A stretch of DNA of 64,000 nt from Halococcoides cellulosivorans (GTDB lineage Archaea; Halobacteriota; Halobacteria; Halobacteriales; Haloarculaceae). Every line of letters begins with the position of its first letter. Position 1 is the first letter of the stretch. The stretch lies in contig NZ_CP028858.1 in assembly GCF_003058365.1 (NCBI RefSeq), forward strand, positions 2,654,836-2,718,835. Reading direction: 5' to 3'. Below are positions 53,228 to 62,252 of the stretch, piece after piece. The notes beneath the pieces were generated by a model. It worked only from the letters and a program-made list of their open reading frames with translations, was not told the origin of the DNA and made no database searches. Made by a program: the position numbers and the translations under genes.

Positions 53228-54532
53228 GTGACGATCGTCGGCCTCGACGACACGGACTCCCGCGACCAGGGGATGTGCACGACCTACGTCGCGGCCCGGA
53301 TTGCCGACCGCCTCGCGGATCGGGGCTACGCCGTCGAGCGGTATCTCCTCCGATTGAACCCCGCCGTCGAGCACAAGACCCGCGGTAACGCCGCGCTGGC
53401 CGTCGAGACGGACGCTCCCCGACGCGTCGCGCGCCGAATCGCCCGCGAGCATCTCTCGCTGGCCGCCGACGGCCCACGGACGGACCCGGGAGCCGTCGTG
53501 GCAGGCGATACCGACGAAGGCATCGCTGATTTCGCCCGGCGCGCCATGCGGGCGTACTGTGATTCCGACCGGGCCGCACGCCTGGCCCGCGACCGGGAGT
53601 GGGACGTGCTCGCCACGGGCCGCGGGATCGTCGGCGCGGTCGCCGCGGTGGGCGCGCCCCGCGTCCGGACCCCGACCGTCGAGTGTATCTCCTATCGCGA
53701 GTCCTCGCGGCGCGGCACCGAGCGGTCGGTGGATCACGACACGGTGTTCGCGGCGGCCGAGCGAGCGTATCCCGACGCCTGGGACACCGTCGACCGGACC
53801 GCCGGGCGAGCGGTGTGTGTCCCCCGAGCGCCGGGGCCGATCCTCCACGGGATCCGCGGCGACGACCCCACGACGGTCGCGCGCGTCGCGCGCGCGATCG
53901 AATCGGAACCGGTCGAGCGCCGCGCGATCTTTCGGACGAACCAGGGCACCGATGCGCACCTCCGCGAGGCCACGATCGACGACTGCGAGGACGGCTACAG
54001 CTATCGGGTGACGGGCCAGGTCGTGAGCGCACCCGACACACGCGAGGGGGGCCACGTCTTCGCGACGCTCGGGACGCGTCTGGATCCCGCAGCGGCCGCC
54101 GACGGCGGCGCGGCCGTCGATCACGCCGAGCGGTCGCCGTCCGACGCCGAGACGATCGATCTGGTCGCGTTCGAACCGACCGAGCGGTTTCGCGATCACG
54201 TCCGCGCGCTCCGGGTCGGCGACCGGGTGACCGTCTGTGGCGAGGTCAGTGACGGCACGCTCAAACTCGAAAAGGTCGCGGTCCGCGATCTGCGGCGGAG
54301 TGAGTGGGCGACTCCCGACTGCCCCGCCTGCGGGCGCTCGATGGAGAGTGCGGGCCGCGCGGCGGGCTATCGGTGTCGGGACTGTTCGACGAGTGCGCCC
54401 GGACGCGTCGAGCGCCCGATCGAGCGTGACATCGCGATCGGGTGGTACGAAGTCCCGCCGCTGGCGCGGCGTCACGTCGCGAAACCGCTCGTCCGCGGTG
54501 GGTTCGACGCGCCGATCCATCCCGAGCGGTGA
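53228..54532 (+). CDS. tiaS: tRNA(Ile2) 2-agmatinylcytidine synthetase
   Basis: A 434-aa enzyme that places agmatine on the C34 of tRNA-Ile2 so that it reads AUA, an archaeal-only modification. It starts at GTG 53228 with MTIVGLDDTDSRDQGMC, the TCKD kinase-like motif, contains a Ser/Thr OB-fold near 300-385 and ends in a zinc ribbon (CPACGRS...YRCRDC). An earlier frame start at 53087 lacks similarity. Confidence 0.92.
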   Translation: MTIVGLDDTDSRDQGMCTTYVAARIADRLADRGYAVERYLLRLNPAVEHKTRGNAALAVETDAPRRVARRIAREHLSLAADGPRTDPGAVVAGDTDEGIADFARRAMRAYCDSDRAARLARDREWDVLATGRGIVGAVAAVGAPRVRTPTVECISYRESSRRGTERSVDHDTVFAAAERAYPDAWDTVDRTAGRAVCVPRAPGPILHGIRGDDPTTVARVARAIESEPVERRAIFRTNQGTDAHLREATIDDCEDGYSYRVTGQVVSAPDTREGGHVFATLGTRLDPAAAADGGAAVDHAERSPSDAETIDLVAFEPTERFRDHVRALRVGDRVTVCGEVSDGTLKLEKVAVRDLRRSEWATPDCPACGRSMESAGRAAGYRCRDCSTSAPGRVERPIERDIAIGWYEVPPLARRHVAKPLVRGGFDAPIHPER

Positions 54533-54583
54533 GCGCTCGGAGACTACCGAGACCGATCGAAAGACGGTCCGAACGCGTCCTCG

Positions 54584-56260
54584 TTAGATTCGATCGAACA
54601 GTACGAGGACATCCTGTTGATCGACGCTTCCGTCACCGGTCACGTCGAAATACATCAAATTCGACTGGACGGTGTCGGTCTCGGCGTTTTGAAACAGGCG
54701 ATTCACGTCGGGGAAGTCGAGGCGACCGTTCCCCGAGAGGTCCTCGTAAACACCGTCCTCGTCGAGGTCTCGGGGGACGACCCCGTCGACCGCGGGCGGC
54801 CCGTCGGCGGCGTGCTCGCCGTCGAGGGTGAGCGTCACGCGTGTGGGATCGGCGGCGACCGTGACAGTCGTCGTGGTCTCGGTGCCGTCGGCGCGGGCAG
54901 TGATCGCGTGCGTGCCGTGATCGACGGTCGTCGCGTACACGCCGGTCCCGTCGGTCGCCCCCGACGTGTCGGTCCACCACTCCCCGAAGACCAGATCGCG
55001 GTAGGCGTCGCGAGCGGGCTTGGGCGTCCAGTCGGCGTGATAGAACGGGTAGTCGTCGCTCCCCTCGGGGCCGTCCCAGAGCCCCCAGAGGAGGACGTCC
55101 TCGACGACCGGATGAGCGTAGACGCTCGTGAGGAACTGACGGAGGTAAGTCGCCTGCTCCTCGGGGGTCCAGATCGCACCGCCGACGTCGAGTTCGGTGA
55201 TCCGCACCGCGACGTCGTGAGCGGCGTAGGCGTCGAGTGCCGCCCAGGTCTGGGCTGGCGTCAGCGTCTCGTCGTACGACTCGTCGCGATAGAAGTGACA
55301 CTGGAGGCCGACGCCGTCGAGTCGCACGCCGTCGGTCGCCTGCAGGAACCCGATCTGGTCGTGATAGGTCCGTCGAGTGTCCTCGTACGGTCCGACGAGC
55401 ACGTTGTAGTCGTTGACATCGAGGGCCACGTCGTCGGGCGCACTCGCCGTCGCGCGGGCGTAAGCGTCAGCGATCCAGGGGGCGGTCACCGGATCGGAAT
55501 CCTCGCCGTCGACCACCTCGACGAACCGGGGTTCGTGCTGGGCCTCGTTGACGACGTCCCAGTGCTCGATGGCCGAGCCGTACTCGGTTCCGTCGTGTGA
55601 AAAGTTGGCGTAGTGGTCGAGGATCGTCTCGACGTGATCGAGCGAGCGCTGGCGGACGTGCGCTGGATCGCGATCCGGGCCGGACTCACCGCTCGGGTGA
55701 TCGACGCCCATCGCGTCGACGACGTCGCCGGGGACGGCCCACCCCTCGACGTTCGCCCACAGACAGGTGTGCCCGCGCATCGAGAGGCCGTGATCGAGCA
55801 GCCACGCCGTCGCCGCGTCCGCGACATCGGGGCTCTCCTCGAAGAAGCGCCACTTGTGATGGTTGGTGAGGACGGCCGTCTCGAACAGGTCGGTAATCAT
55901 CGACCGGTAGTTCGCGCGGTCGGTCGCGGACAGCGCGTCGTCCCGGCCGAGCAGACGCGGCGCGTTGACACCGACGCCGAACCCGACGTCGTGAGACTGC
56001 ATCGCGACCTCGACCGTGGCGTCGGGCACCGGCCGACCGGCGGCGTCCTCGACGGTGACCGTCAGTGTCGCCCGCCGGTACTCGTCGATGCGCTCGTCGG
56101 CCCGCTCTTCCCAGTCCGCAGCAGCGTTCGTGACGCCCGACAGCGGCGCCGTCGCCGCACCGACCGTCCCGACGAGAGCGCCCCCCGCGAGTGTCCCCGC
56201 CGCGGTCAGCATCGTCCGACGATCGATTGCTGGCACGTCCCCGTCTCCCCCCTGTATCAT
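54584..56260 (-). CDS. Secreted GH10 endo-1,4-beta-xylanase with dockerin-like tail
   Basis: A 558-aa protein with a Tat-type signal (DRRTMLTAAGTLAGGA at 13-28). The GH10 barrel carries the acid/base Glu in HWDVVNEAQ (about 227-235) and the nucleophile Glu in RITELDVGG (about 341-349). A small beta domain follows, and residues 500-558 hold two calcium loops (DEDGVYEDLSGNG and DVTGDGSVDQ) as in dockerins. It hydrolyses xylan outside the cell. The dockerin may dock on cohesin-like proteins such as the one at 37961. Confidence 0.9.
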   Translation of the reverse strand: MIQGGDGDVPAIDRRTMLTAAGTLAGGALVGTVGAATAPLSGVTNAAADWEERADERIDEYRRATLTVTVEDAAGRPVPDATVEVAMQSHDVGFGVGVNAPRLLGRDDALSATDRANYRSMITDLFETAVLTNHHKWRFFEESPDVADAATAWLLDHGLSMRGHTCLWANVEGWAVPGDVVDAMGVDHPSGESGPDRDPAHVRQRSLDHVETILDHYANFSHDGTEYGSAIEHWDVVNEAQHEPRFVEVVDGEDSDPVTAPWIADAYARATASAPDDVALDVNDYNVLVGPYEDTRRTYHDQIGFLQATDGVRLDGVGLQCHFYRDESYDETLTPAQTWAALDAYAAHDVAVRITELDVGGAIWTPEEQATYLRQFLTSVYAHPVVEDVLLWGLWDGPEGSDDYPFYHADWTPKPARDAYRDLVFGEWWTDTSGATDGTGVYATTVDHGTHAITARADGTETTTTVTVAADPTRVTLTLDGEHAADGPPAVDGVVPRDLDEDGVYEDLSGNGRLDFPDVNRLFQNAETDTVQSNLMYFDVTGDGSVDQQDVLVLFDRI

Positions 56261-56330
56261 CCGACAGTGTAGGCTCTGGAACGATGTACACGTTGGGGTG
56301 GTGGCGGCCGACCGACGACACGAACGAAAA

Positions 56331-56404
<74 letters not shown>

Positions 56405-56430
56405 TCGATGCACTCTCACGGCCGTCGGGT

Positions 56431-57111
56431 CTAAGGGGTTTCGGTCGGGTGGCGCTCGAAGTACTCTCCGAGTGCGGTCGCGACGACCGCGCGCGGACTC
56501 GAATCCTCCAGGGCAGCCCGGCGTCGCAGGCGACTGTACAGTTCGACCGGGAGGGAGAGGTCCATCCGCCCCAGGTCCACGCCCGCGTCCGTGAGCGCCT
56601 CACCCACGGGCGTGCCGTCCGTGATCTCACCGGCGATCGATCGGACCTCACGGACGGTCAGGTCGTGATCGAGCAGCGCCCACGCAAGCAGGAGGCGATC
56701 GGTTCCGCCGACCCGAGCGACGTGTTTGGCCGCCGTGGGGGCGATGTCACCGCTCGCGACGTGACGACGGATCGCCCGCGGGAGGTCGTGGACTCGCGCC
56801 CACTTCCGGACGAACGAAATCGAGACGTCGTCGCCCGCGCGCTCGGCCGCCGCGGTATAGGATCCCTCCCCACGGACGAGCGCCGCACACGCCGCCGCGC
56901 CACGGAGCATGTAGACGGTGTCGTCACCGGGGTCGCCGCCGGCAAACGACTGGACGGTCTCGGCGGCCAGGTCCAGGCTCTCGGGGTCGTCTGGGTCGAA
57001 CGCGACGGCGGCGTCCTCGTCGCGTCCCGTCACCGAGGGGTCGCCCCTGATGACCGGATCACCGACCGGGGACTGACGGCGCGCGGGGAGGTCCTCGGGA
57101 CGTTCGCTCAT
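56431..57111 (-). CDS. Conserved haloarchaeal DUF7119-like protein
   Basis: A 226-aa soluble protein starting MSERPEDLPARRQSPVG, chosen over a longer frame from 57231. It has an HTH-like SYTAAAERAGDDVSISFVRKW pattern in two parts (about 75-95) and a C-terminal helix SLPVELYSRLRRRA that could be a ribbon-helix type dimer. It may bind DNA. No target is known. Confidence 0.65.
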   Translation of the reverse strand: MSERPEDLPARRQSPVGDPVIRGDPSVTGRDEDAAVAFDPDDPESLDLAAETVQSFAGGDPGDDTVYMLRGAAACAALVRGEGSYTAAAERAGDDVSISFVRKWARVHDLPRAIRRHVASGDIAPTAAKHVARVGGTDRLLLAWALLDHDLTVREVRSIAGEITDGTPVGEALTDAGVDLGRMDLSLPVELYSRLRRRAALEDSSPRAVVATALGEYFERHPTETP

Positions 57112-57163
57112 TGACGTGGCGTTCGAGAGTCGGACGCAAAAACCGTTCGTCGCTCGAAACCCA

Positions 57164-57280
57164 TCAGTCGGCAGTCGAGTCCCGGGACTCCGAGAGGTGC
57201 TCCCAGACTTCGGCACAGCCACACCCGTCATCGACGTCGTCCAGGTGGCCGTCGGCTCGCTGTTCGCTCGTGTCGCTCAT
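57164..57280 (-). CDS. 38-aa conserved small protein with CxC motif
   Basis: ATG at 57280 opens a 38-codon frame containing DVDDGCGCAEVWEHLSES. The DGCGCxEVWEHLSE pattern recurs in short haloarchaeal proteins, in my memory, and could bind zinc or a thiol. It overlaps the gene upstream (ATGA). High Asp/Glu content is as for other haloarchaeal proteins. Confidence 0.6.
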   Translation of the reverse strand: MSDTSEQRADGHLDDVDDGCGCAEVWEHLSESRDSTAD

Positions 57281-57486
57281 CGGTCCCTCCGTGACCGGCC
57301 CCAGGTCGCCGGTCGAGTCGTCTCGTAATGCATCGAGTGGCGCTTGGACCGAGACACGCAAAAGGCCGCGCGCTGACGTAATCCTGGCCCGTTCTCCCGT
57401 GCTGCGGCAAGCGCTTCCGAAACCAGTGACGCCCCATCGAGAGCGTCGACCGCAGTCGAGGAGTCGATTCGGTTCGGTCGTGTCAC
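57277..57486 (-). CDS. Possible 69-aa small protein, coupled to the CxC protein
   Basis: A frame from GTG 57486 to a stop at 57277-57279, overlapping the next ATG in ATGA. The middle reads ASLVSEALAAARENGPGL, which is protein-like, but the C-terminus is Arg-rich and the start is weak. I rate it as possible rather than established. Confidence 0.35.
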   Translation of the reverse strand: MTRPNRIDSSTAVDALDGASLVSEALAAARENGPGLRQRAAFCVSRSKRHSMHYETTRPATWGRSRRDR

Positions 57487-57607
57487 TCATTCGTCAACGA
57501 CGGGCCGGCCGCGACGACACACTCGCTGTGGCGTCGATTCGGGTGCAGACCCGACGAGACAGCCAGACCTCGTCGGCGGGTGAAAAGCATGAAAAAACGG
57601 GGAAAGA

Positions 57608-57635
57608 GGGGTGGGGGGTGGGGGGGTGGGGGGGG
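57608..57635 (+). repeat. Perfect G-quadruplex-forming tract
   Basis: Four runs of 4, 6, 7 and 8 guanines are separated by single thymines. The tract lies between the end of the acetyltransferase gene (57768) and the next minus-strand genes, so it is C-rich in the transcript and G-rich on the other strand. The T-run TTTTTTCATGCTTTT beside it on the minus strand could be a terminator. Confidence 0.7.
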
Positions 57636-57767
57636 AATGGCACCGGGCTGACCGATGCCACGTATTATTCAACACGCTCGTTGGTATATAATTGTATCGG
57701 AGGAATTATCACCGGTGAAATTTGGGACTATCCGTGTCACGCAGTCGAACGAGACAGAGAGACACAC

Positions 57768-58307
57768 TCAGCACGCCGCCAGAGACCGTCGCATGCGGAC
57801 GACCGGCACCGAGTGGTCGTCGAACGTCCTGGTGGTACGTTCGATCGGCTCGTAGCCCAGGTCCGCGTAAAACGCCCTGGCGTTGAGCGATGCCGCCACG
57901 GAGAGCGTGTCGAGTCCCGCTACCGACGCCGTCGTTTCGAGGACGCCAACCAACTGACGACCGACGCCCGAGCGTGCGTGGTCCGGGTCGACGAACACCG
58001 CGTCGATCGTCCCGCTCGCACGATTGAGAACGGCATAGCCGACGATCGCACCCGCACGTTCAGCGACCCGGACCTCGTACTCGTCGCCGTCGAGCGCCGT
58101 CTCGAACGCCCCCAGGTCGCGCCCGTCGGGCGCCCACGCGGCCAGTTGATCGGCGTCGTACGCGTCGTGGTTGATCGCGAGGATCGCGTCGCGTTTGCAG
58201 ACCAGCAGGTCGGCGGCGTCGTCCGCCCGCGCGGCCCGGATGCGAAGGTCAGTCACGGCAGAGCAGTCACTGCAACGTGGTTCACCAGCCGCGGGGAAAT
58301 CGTTCAC
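57768..58307 (-). CDS. GNAT-family N-acetyltransferase
   Basis: A 179-aa acetyltransferase (start possibly at GTG 58256). The acetyl-CoA loop is VDPDHARSGVGRQLVG (about 103-118), and the N-terminal IRAARADDAADL and NARAFYADLGYEP segments complete the fold. Substrate unknown. Divergent from serB. Confidence 0.85.
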   Translation of the reverse strand: MNDFPAAGEPRCSDCSAVTDLRIRAARADDAADLLVCKRDAILAINHDAYDADQLAAWAPDGRDLGAFETALDGDEYEVRVAERAGAIVGYAVLNRASGTIDAVFVDPDHARSGVGRQLVGVLETTASVAGLDTLSVAASLNARAFYADLGYEPIERTTRTFDDHSVPVVRMRRSLAAC

Positions 58308-58409
58308 GGCGGCGGCACCGACGGAGAGCCCACTTCGCCACGCGTCTACCCCAGGTGTCTGGCGGGGCTATACCGGGACATTTGTGCCGGTGAGGTCACA
58401 ACCTGCCGT

Positions 58410-59042
58410 ATGCTCGTCGCCTTCGACTTCGACGGAACGCTGTCTGACTCCGAGATGGTGGTCGAACTTGCCGACCGACAGGACGCCGCCAGCGAGGTCG
58501 CTACGATCACCGAGCGCGCGATGAACGACGAGATCGCCTACGCCGAGAGTCTCCGCCAGCGGTGTGGGCTGCTGGAAGGCCTCGAACTCCCGACCGCAGA
58601 GACGGTCTTCGAGGGTGTGCGCCTCCGACCGGGGACTGGCGACGTCCTCGCTGATCTGGCCGGCGCGGGCGTCCGCTCCGCGATCCTGACCGGTGGGTTC
58701 GAACGCGGGGTCCGGGGTGCGCTCGCGGCCGCGGGGACGGACGTCGAGACGATCGTCGCGAACCGCCTCGTCGACGACGGCGAGCGCCTGACCGGGGCGG
58801 TCGAGGGGCCGCTGATCGAGGGGACCAAAGACGACGCCCTCGAAGTCCTCGCCGCCGCAGAGGGAGTCCCACTCGAAGACACCGTCGCCGTCGGTGACGG
58901 CGCGAACGACCTGCCGATGCTCGAACGCGCCGGCCTCGCGATCGGATTCGACCCGAAGCCGGCGGTCGAGCCAGCGTGTGACGTCGTCGTGGAATCGATG
59001 CCCGAGTTGGGCGACGTGCTCCAGGATCGGGGCGTGTACTGA
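58410..59042 (+). CDS. serB: Phosphoserine phosphatase
   Basis: A 210-aa HAD-family phosphatase: nucleophile in FDFDGTLSDSE (Asp 6 and Asp 8), motif II ILTGG (about 92), and motif III GDGANDLPML (about 168-177), the signature of SerB. It removes phosphate from phosphoserine in serine synthesis. The start is at ATG 58410 although the frame is open far upstream. Confidence 0.87.
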   Translation: MLVAFDFDGTLSDSEMVVELADRQDAASEVATITERAMNDEIAYAESLRQRCGLLEGLELPTAETVFEGVRLRPGTGDVLADLAGAGVRSAILTGGFERGVRGALAAAGTDVETIVANRLVDDGERLTGAVEGPLIEGTKDDALEVLAAAEGVPLEDTVAVGDGANDLPMLERAGLAIGFDPKPAVEPACDVVVESMPELGDVLQDRGVY

Positions 59043-59108
59043 GGACGTTCGATCGGCGGATCGGCCGGGATGGCCACCATTGAATATCGGCCACGGAAAC
59101 CATCGTCT

Positions 59109-59273
59109 ATGGACGACGCCACAGCCACCGCCCTGATCGTCGTCGGGGTGGCGCTCTCGACCGTCGGACTGCTGGTGGTCGATCGTGACGCGAACGCGAT
59201 GCTCTCGATCGGACTCCAAACGCTCGGCGTCGGTGTGCTGGCAGTCACGGCCGTGAAAACGATGCGCGACTGA
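59109..59273 (+). CDS. 54-aa membrane protein
   Basis: ATG 59109 starts a 54-codon frame with two hydrophobic stretches (about 7-24 and 31-48), an RD-rich turn, and a basic end. Short but typical of haloarchaeal small membrane proteins. It converges with metY. Confidence 0.55.
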   Translation: MDDATATALIVVGVALSTVGLLVVDRDANAMLSIGLQTLGVGVLAVTAVKTMRD

Positions 59274-59309
59274 ATCGTGGGCGTCGGCGTTCGACCGCCG
59301 GCGCGCCGG

Positions 59310-60599
59310 TCACCGTGTCGCGCGATCGATCGCCTGATCGAGGTCCGCAATGATGTCGTCCGGATCCTCCAGGCCGACCGAGAGGCGCACCATGTCGTCG
59401 GTAACGCCCGCCGCCGTCTTCTCCTCGTCGCTCAACTGCTGGTGGGTCGTACTCGACGGGTGGATGATGAGCGTCTTCGCGTCGCCGACGTTCGCGAGGA
59501 GGCTGGCCAACTCGGTGGACTCGACGGTGTCGCGGGCGGCCTCGTAGCCCGCTTCGAGGCCGAACGTGATCATGCCGCCGTAGCCACCATCGAGATACTC
59601 GCTGGCGGCGTCGTGGGTCTCGTGATCGTCGAGACCGGGGTAGTTCACCCAGTCGACCGCGGAGTGATCCGCGAGGAACGCCGCGACCTGCGCGGCGTTC
59701 TCGCAGTGTCGCTCCATCCGCATCGGGAGGCTCTCGATGCCCTGGATCGTCTGCCAGGCGTCGAACGGTGACTGCTGGTTGCCCAGATCGCGCAGGCCGC
59801 GTGCGATCGCAGCGTAGGTAAACGCGGCGTCGCCGAACCGCTCGCTGAAGTCGACGCCGTGGTAGGCGGGGTTTGCCGCGCCGATCTCGGGGAACTTCTC
59901 GGAATAGTCGGCCCAGGGGAACGATCCGCCGTCGACGAGGATGCCCCCGACGGTCGTGCCCGACCCGTGGATCCACTTCGTCGTGGAGTTCCAGACCAGG
60001 TCCGCGCCGTGCTCGATCGGGTTGCAGAGATACGGCGTCGCGAACGTGTTGTCGACGACCAGCGGGACGCCATTCGCGTGAGCGATATCGGCCAGTCGTT
60101 CGAGGTCGGGCGTGACGAGTGCGGGGTTGCCGATCGTCTCACAATGGACGTAGGCGGTGTCCTCGTCGATCGCCTCCTCGTAGGCCGCGTAATCCAGCGT
60201 ATCGACGAAGCGCACGTCGACGCCCTGGCGCGGGGCCGAATGCGTGTAGTAGGTGACCGTGCCGCCGTAGAGCGCCGACGCGGTGACGACGTTGTCGCCC
60301 GCATCGGCGAGCATGAAGGTTGCGAGGTTGATCGCGCCCATGCCCGAGGCGGTCGCGACCGCGCCGACGCCGCCTTCGAGCGAAGCGAGGCGTTCCTGAA
60401 GGGTCCCGACGGTCGGATTCATCAAGCGTGAGTAGATGTGGCCCTCCGCTTCGAGGGCGAACTGTGCGGCGGCGTCCTCGGCGTCGTCGAAGACGTACGA
60501 GGTGGTCTGATAGATCGGCGGTGCGCGCGCACCGGTGTCGGAATCCGGCACCTGGCCGGCGTGCAACGATCGCGTCGCGAAGCCTGAGTCGTCGGTCAT
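59310..60599 (-). CDS. metY: O-acetylhomoserine aminocarboxypropyltransferase/sulfhydrylase
   Basis: A 429-aa PLP enzyme of the Cys/Met metabolism family, start ATG 60599. It has HAGQVPDSDTGARAPPIYQTTSY, YSRLMNPTVGTLQERLA, VDNTFATPYLCNP, and the PLP Lys in TTKWIHGSG. It makes homocysteine (or methionine) from O-acetylhomoserine with sulfide. The longer frame to 60731 is not supported. Confidence 0.92.
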   Translation of the reverse strand: MTDDSGFATRSLHAGQVPDSDTGARAPPIYQTTSYVFDDAEDAAAQFALEAEGHIYSRLMNPTVGTLQERLASLEGGVGAVATASGMGAINLATFMLADAGDNVVTASALYGGTVTYYTHSAPRQGVDVRFVDTLDYAAYEEAIDEDTAYVHCETIGNPALVTPDLERLADIAHANGVPLVVDNTFATPYLCNPIEHGADLVWNSTTKWIHGSGTTVGGILVDGGSFPWADYSEKFPEIGAANPAYHGVDFSERFGDAAFTYAAIARGLRDLGNQQSPFDAWQTIQGIESLPMRMERHCENAAQVAAFLADHSAVDWVNYPGLDDHETHDAASEYLDGGYGGMITFGLEAGYEAARDTVESTELASLLANVGDAKTLIIHPSSTTHQQLSDEEKTAAGVTDDMVRLSVGLEDPDDIIADLDQAIDRATR

Positions 60600-60763
60600 G
60601 ACGACTCGGCGTTGGTGGACCACGACCGTATACCTTCCACTCCCGGGCGTGTTCCTGCCGGAACCGGTGACGCGGCGATCGAGAGAGGCCACCCTACTTG
60701 CGCCGTGACACTCCAGAGAAGAACGAAACACATATTGTCATGTTGTGAGAACGACGACGCTGT

Positions 60764-61519
60764 ATGCACGTCGAACAGTGGGACGGGCAGCGGACGGGAT
60801 CGATACCACAGTGGGCCCGAACGGGTGGCGCGGCGGTCGCCCTGGCGGTCGCCGGGTTCGTCCTGACGATGGTGATCAGCGTCGTGGCGGGGTTCGGGTT
60901 GGCAGCTGCGGGAGTCACGGTCACGGATCCGACCGCCCCGCCAGTGTTTCTCACCGGGACGGCCGCCGGATCGGTCGCGTTCGCGGTCGTCGGCGGCGGC
61001 TACCTGGCGGTCATGTGTGACCACCTCCCGATCGGAGCCCCCGACCGCGAGGACGTGGGGCTGATCGTCGGGAGTTCGGTCGTCGCCATCGTCCTCGGTC
61101 TCGCCCTGACGAGCGCCATTCAGTTCGTTACCCCCGAACCCGTCGAGAACGTGTTCGGCAACGCCGCGAGCGGTGCGCCGTGGGTGTATCTCGCGATGGC
61201 CGCCCTGTCGGTCGTGTTGATCGCGCCCGCCGAAGAACTGCTCTTCCGGGGCGCGATTCAGGGGCGCATTCGGGCCCAGTACGGCGCGATCGCCGCGATC
61301 GGGGGTGCGAGCGTTCCCTTCATGCTGTTTCACGTGCCGAACTACCTGGCCAGCCTGCCGGTCGCGATTCTGGGCGCGAGTGCGGTCGGCGTGATTTCGG
61401 TCATCCTCGGGGTCGTCTACGAGCGGTCGGGCACCCTCTGGGCCCCGATCGCCGTCCACGCGCTGTACAACGTCGCGTTGTTCGGCCTGGCGTACCTGTC
61501 GGTGACGGGTATGCTGTGA
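60764..61519 (+). CDS. CPBP-family intramembrane metalloprotease
   Basis: A 251-aa protein with seven or eight helices. The Abi/CPBP motifs are EELLFRG (about 162-168), FHVPNY (about 189) and VHALYN (about 230). It probably cuts membrane peptides; in bacteria such proteins protect against bacteriocins or process CAAX-type proteins. Divergent from metY, which starts 165 bp away. Confidence 0.85.
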   Translation: MHVEQWDGQRTGSIPQWARTGGAAVALAVAGFVLTMVISVVAGFGLAAAGVTVTDPTAPPVFLTGTAAGSVAFAVVGGGYLAVMCDHLPIGAPDREDVGLIVGSSVVAIVLGLALTSAIQFVTPEPVENVFGNAASGAPWVYLAMAALSVVLIAPAEELLFRGAIQGRIRAQYGAIAAIGGASVPFMLFHVPNYLASLPVAILGASAVGVISVILGVVYERSGTLWAPIAVHALYNVALFGLAYLSVTGML

Positions 61520-61585
61520 GAGCGCGGACACCACGGCGTCGGGATCGACCCGAACGGTCGAGTATCGGGCGCGCGATGTTCGGGC

Positions 61586-61990
61586 GTGTTCGAGATCGCA
61601 ATCGATCGGTCGCGACTCCGGCGGTGGGCGTTGCTCGCAGTCCTTGCCCAGTTGTCAGTGCGCGCGCTCGCGGGCGGGATCGCACTCGTCGTCGATCCGA
61701 CCGGCGGAATCGTCGGCCGGTCGACGGCCGGACTCGCGGCGCTCCCCATCGCGGACTTCCGGCTTCCGGGACTCGTGCTCGCGGTCGGGATCGGCGGTGG
61801 CGCGCTGCTCGCTGGAGTCGCCGTCTGGCGGCGACACCCGCGCGGGTCCTGGGCCGCTGGCGCGGTCGGCGTCGGACTGCTCGCCTGGATCGGCCTCGAA
61901 CTCGCTATTGGCTACGGCGGGCCGACGATCGCACTCAATCTCGCGACCGGCCTCGCACTCGTTGCCCTCGCGCTGGCCGAGTCCCGGTAA
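61586..61990 (+). CDS. Small membrane protein of unknown function
   Basis: A 134-aa protein from GTG 61586 with four hydrophobic helices. No conserved motif seen. It follows the CPBP gene by 66 bp. Confidence 0.55.
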   Translation: MFEIAIDRSRLRRWALLAVLAQLSVRALAGGIALVVDPTGGIVGRSTAGLAALPIADFRLPGLVLAVGIGGGALLAGVAVWRRHPRGSWAAGAVGVGLLAWIGLELAIGYGGPTIALNLATGLALVALALAESR

Positions 61991-62252
61991 CCGCGATCGG
62001 GGAACGAATGGCCGATACTGGTATGTTCGCATGGTCCACACCGATCTAGACGGTCATCGTCACCGATTGCGGCATCGCCTGCCGCTCGCGCGCACGAGGG
62101 TCAGCATTTTCCGCTTGAACGGGGTTGATCGGTGGGGACGGCGTGTCGATTGTAAGGACGGCCGCAAGGCCGAACAGCACCATGATTCAGGCACGCAGAC
62201 TGGTCGGCGGACGACGCCGTCGGCCCGCGCGGGTGACCGTGGGGTGGTCACG

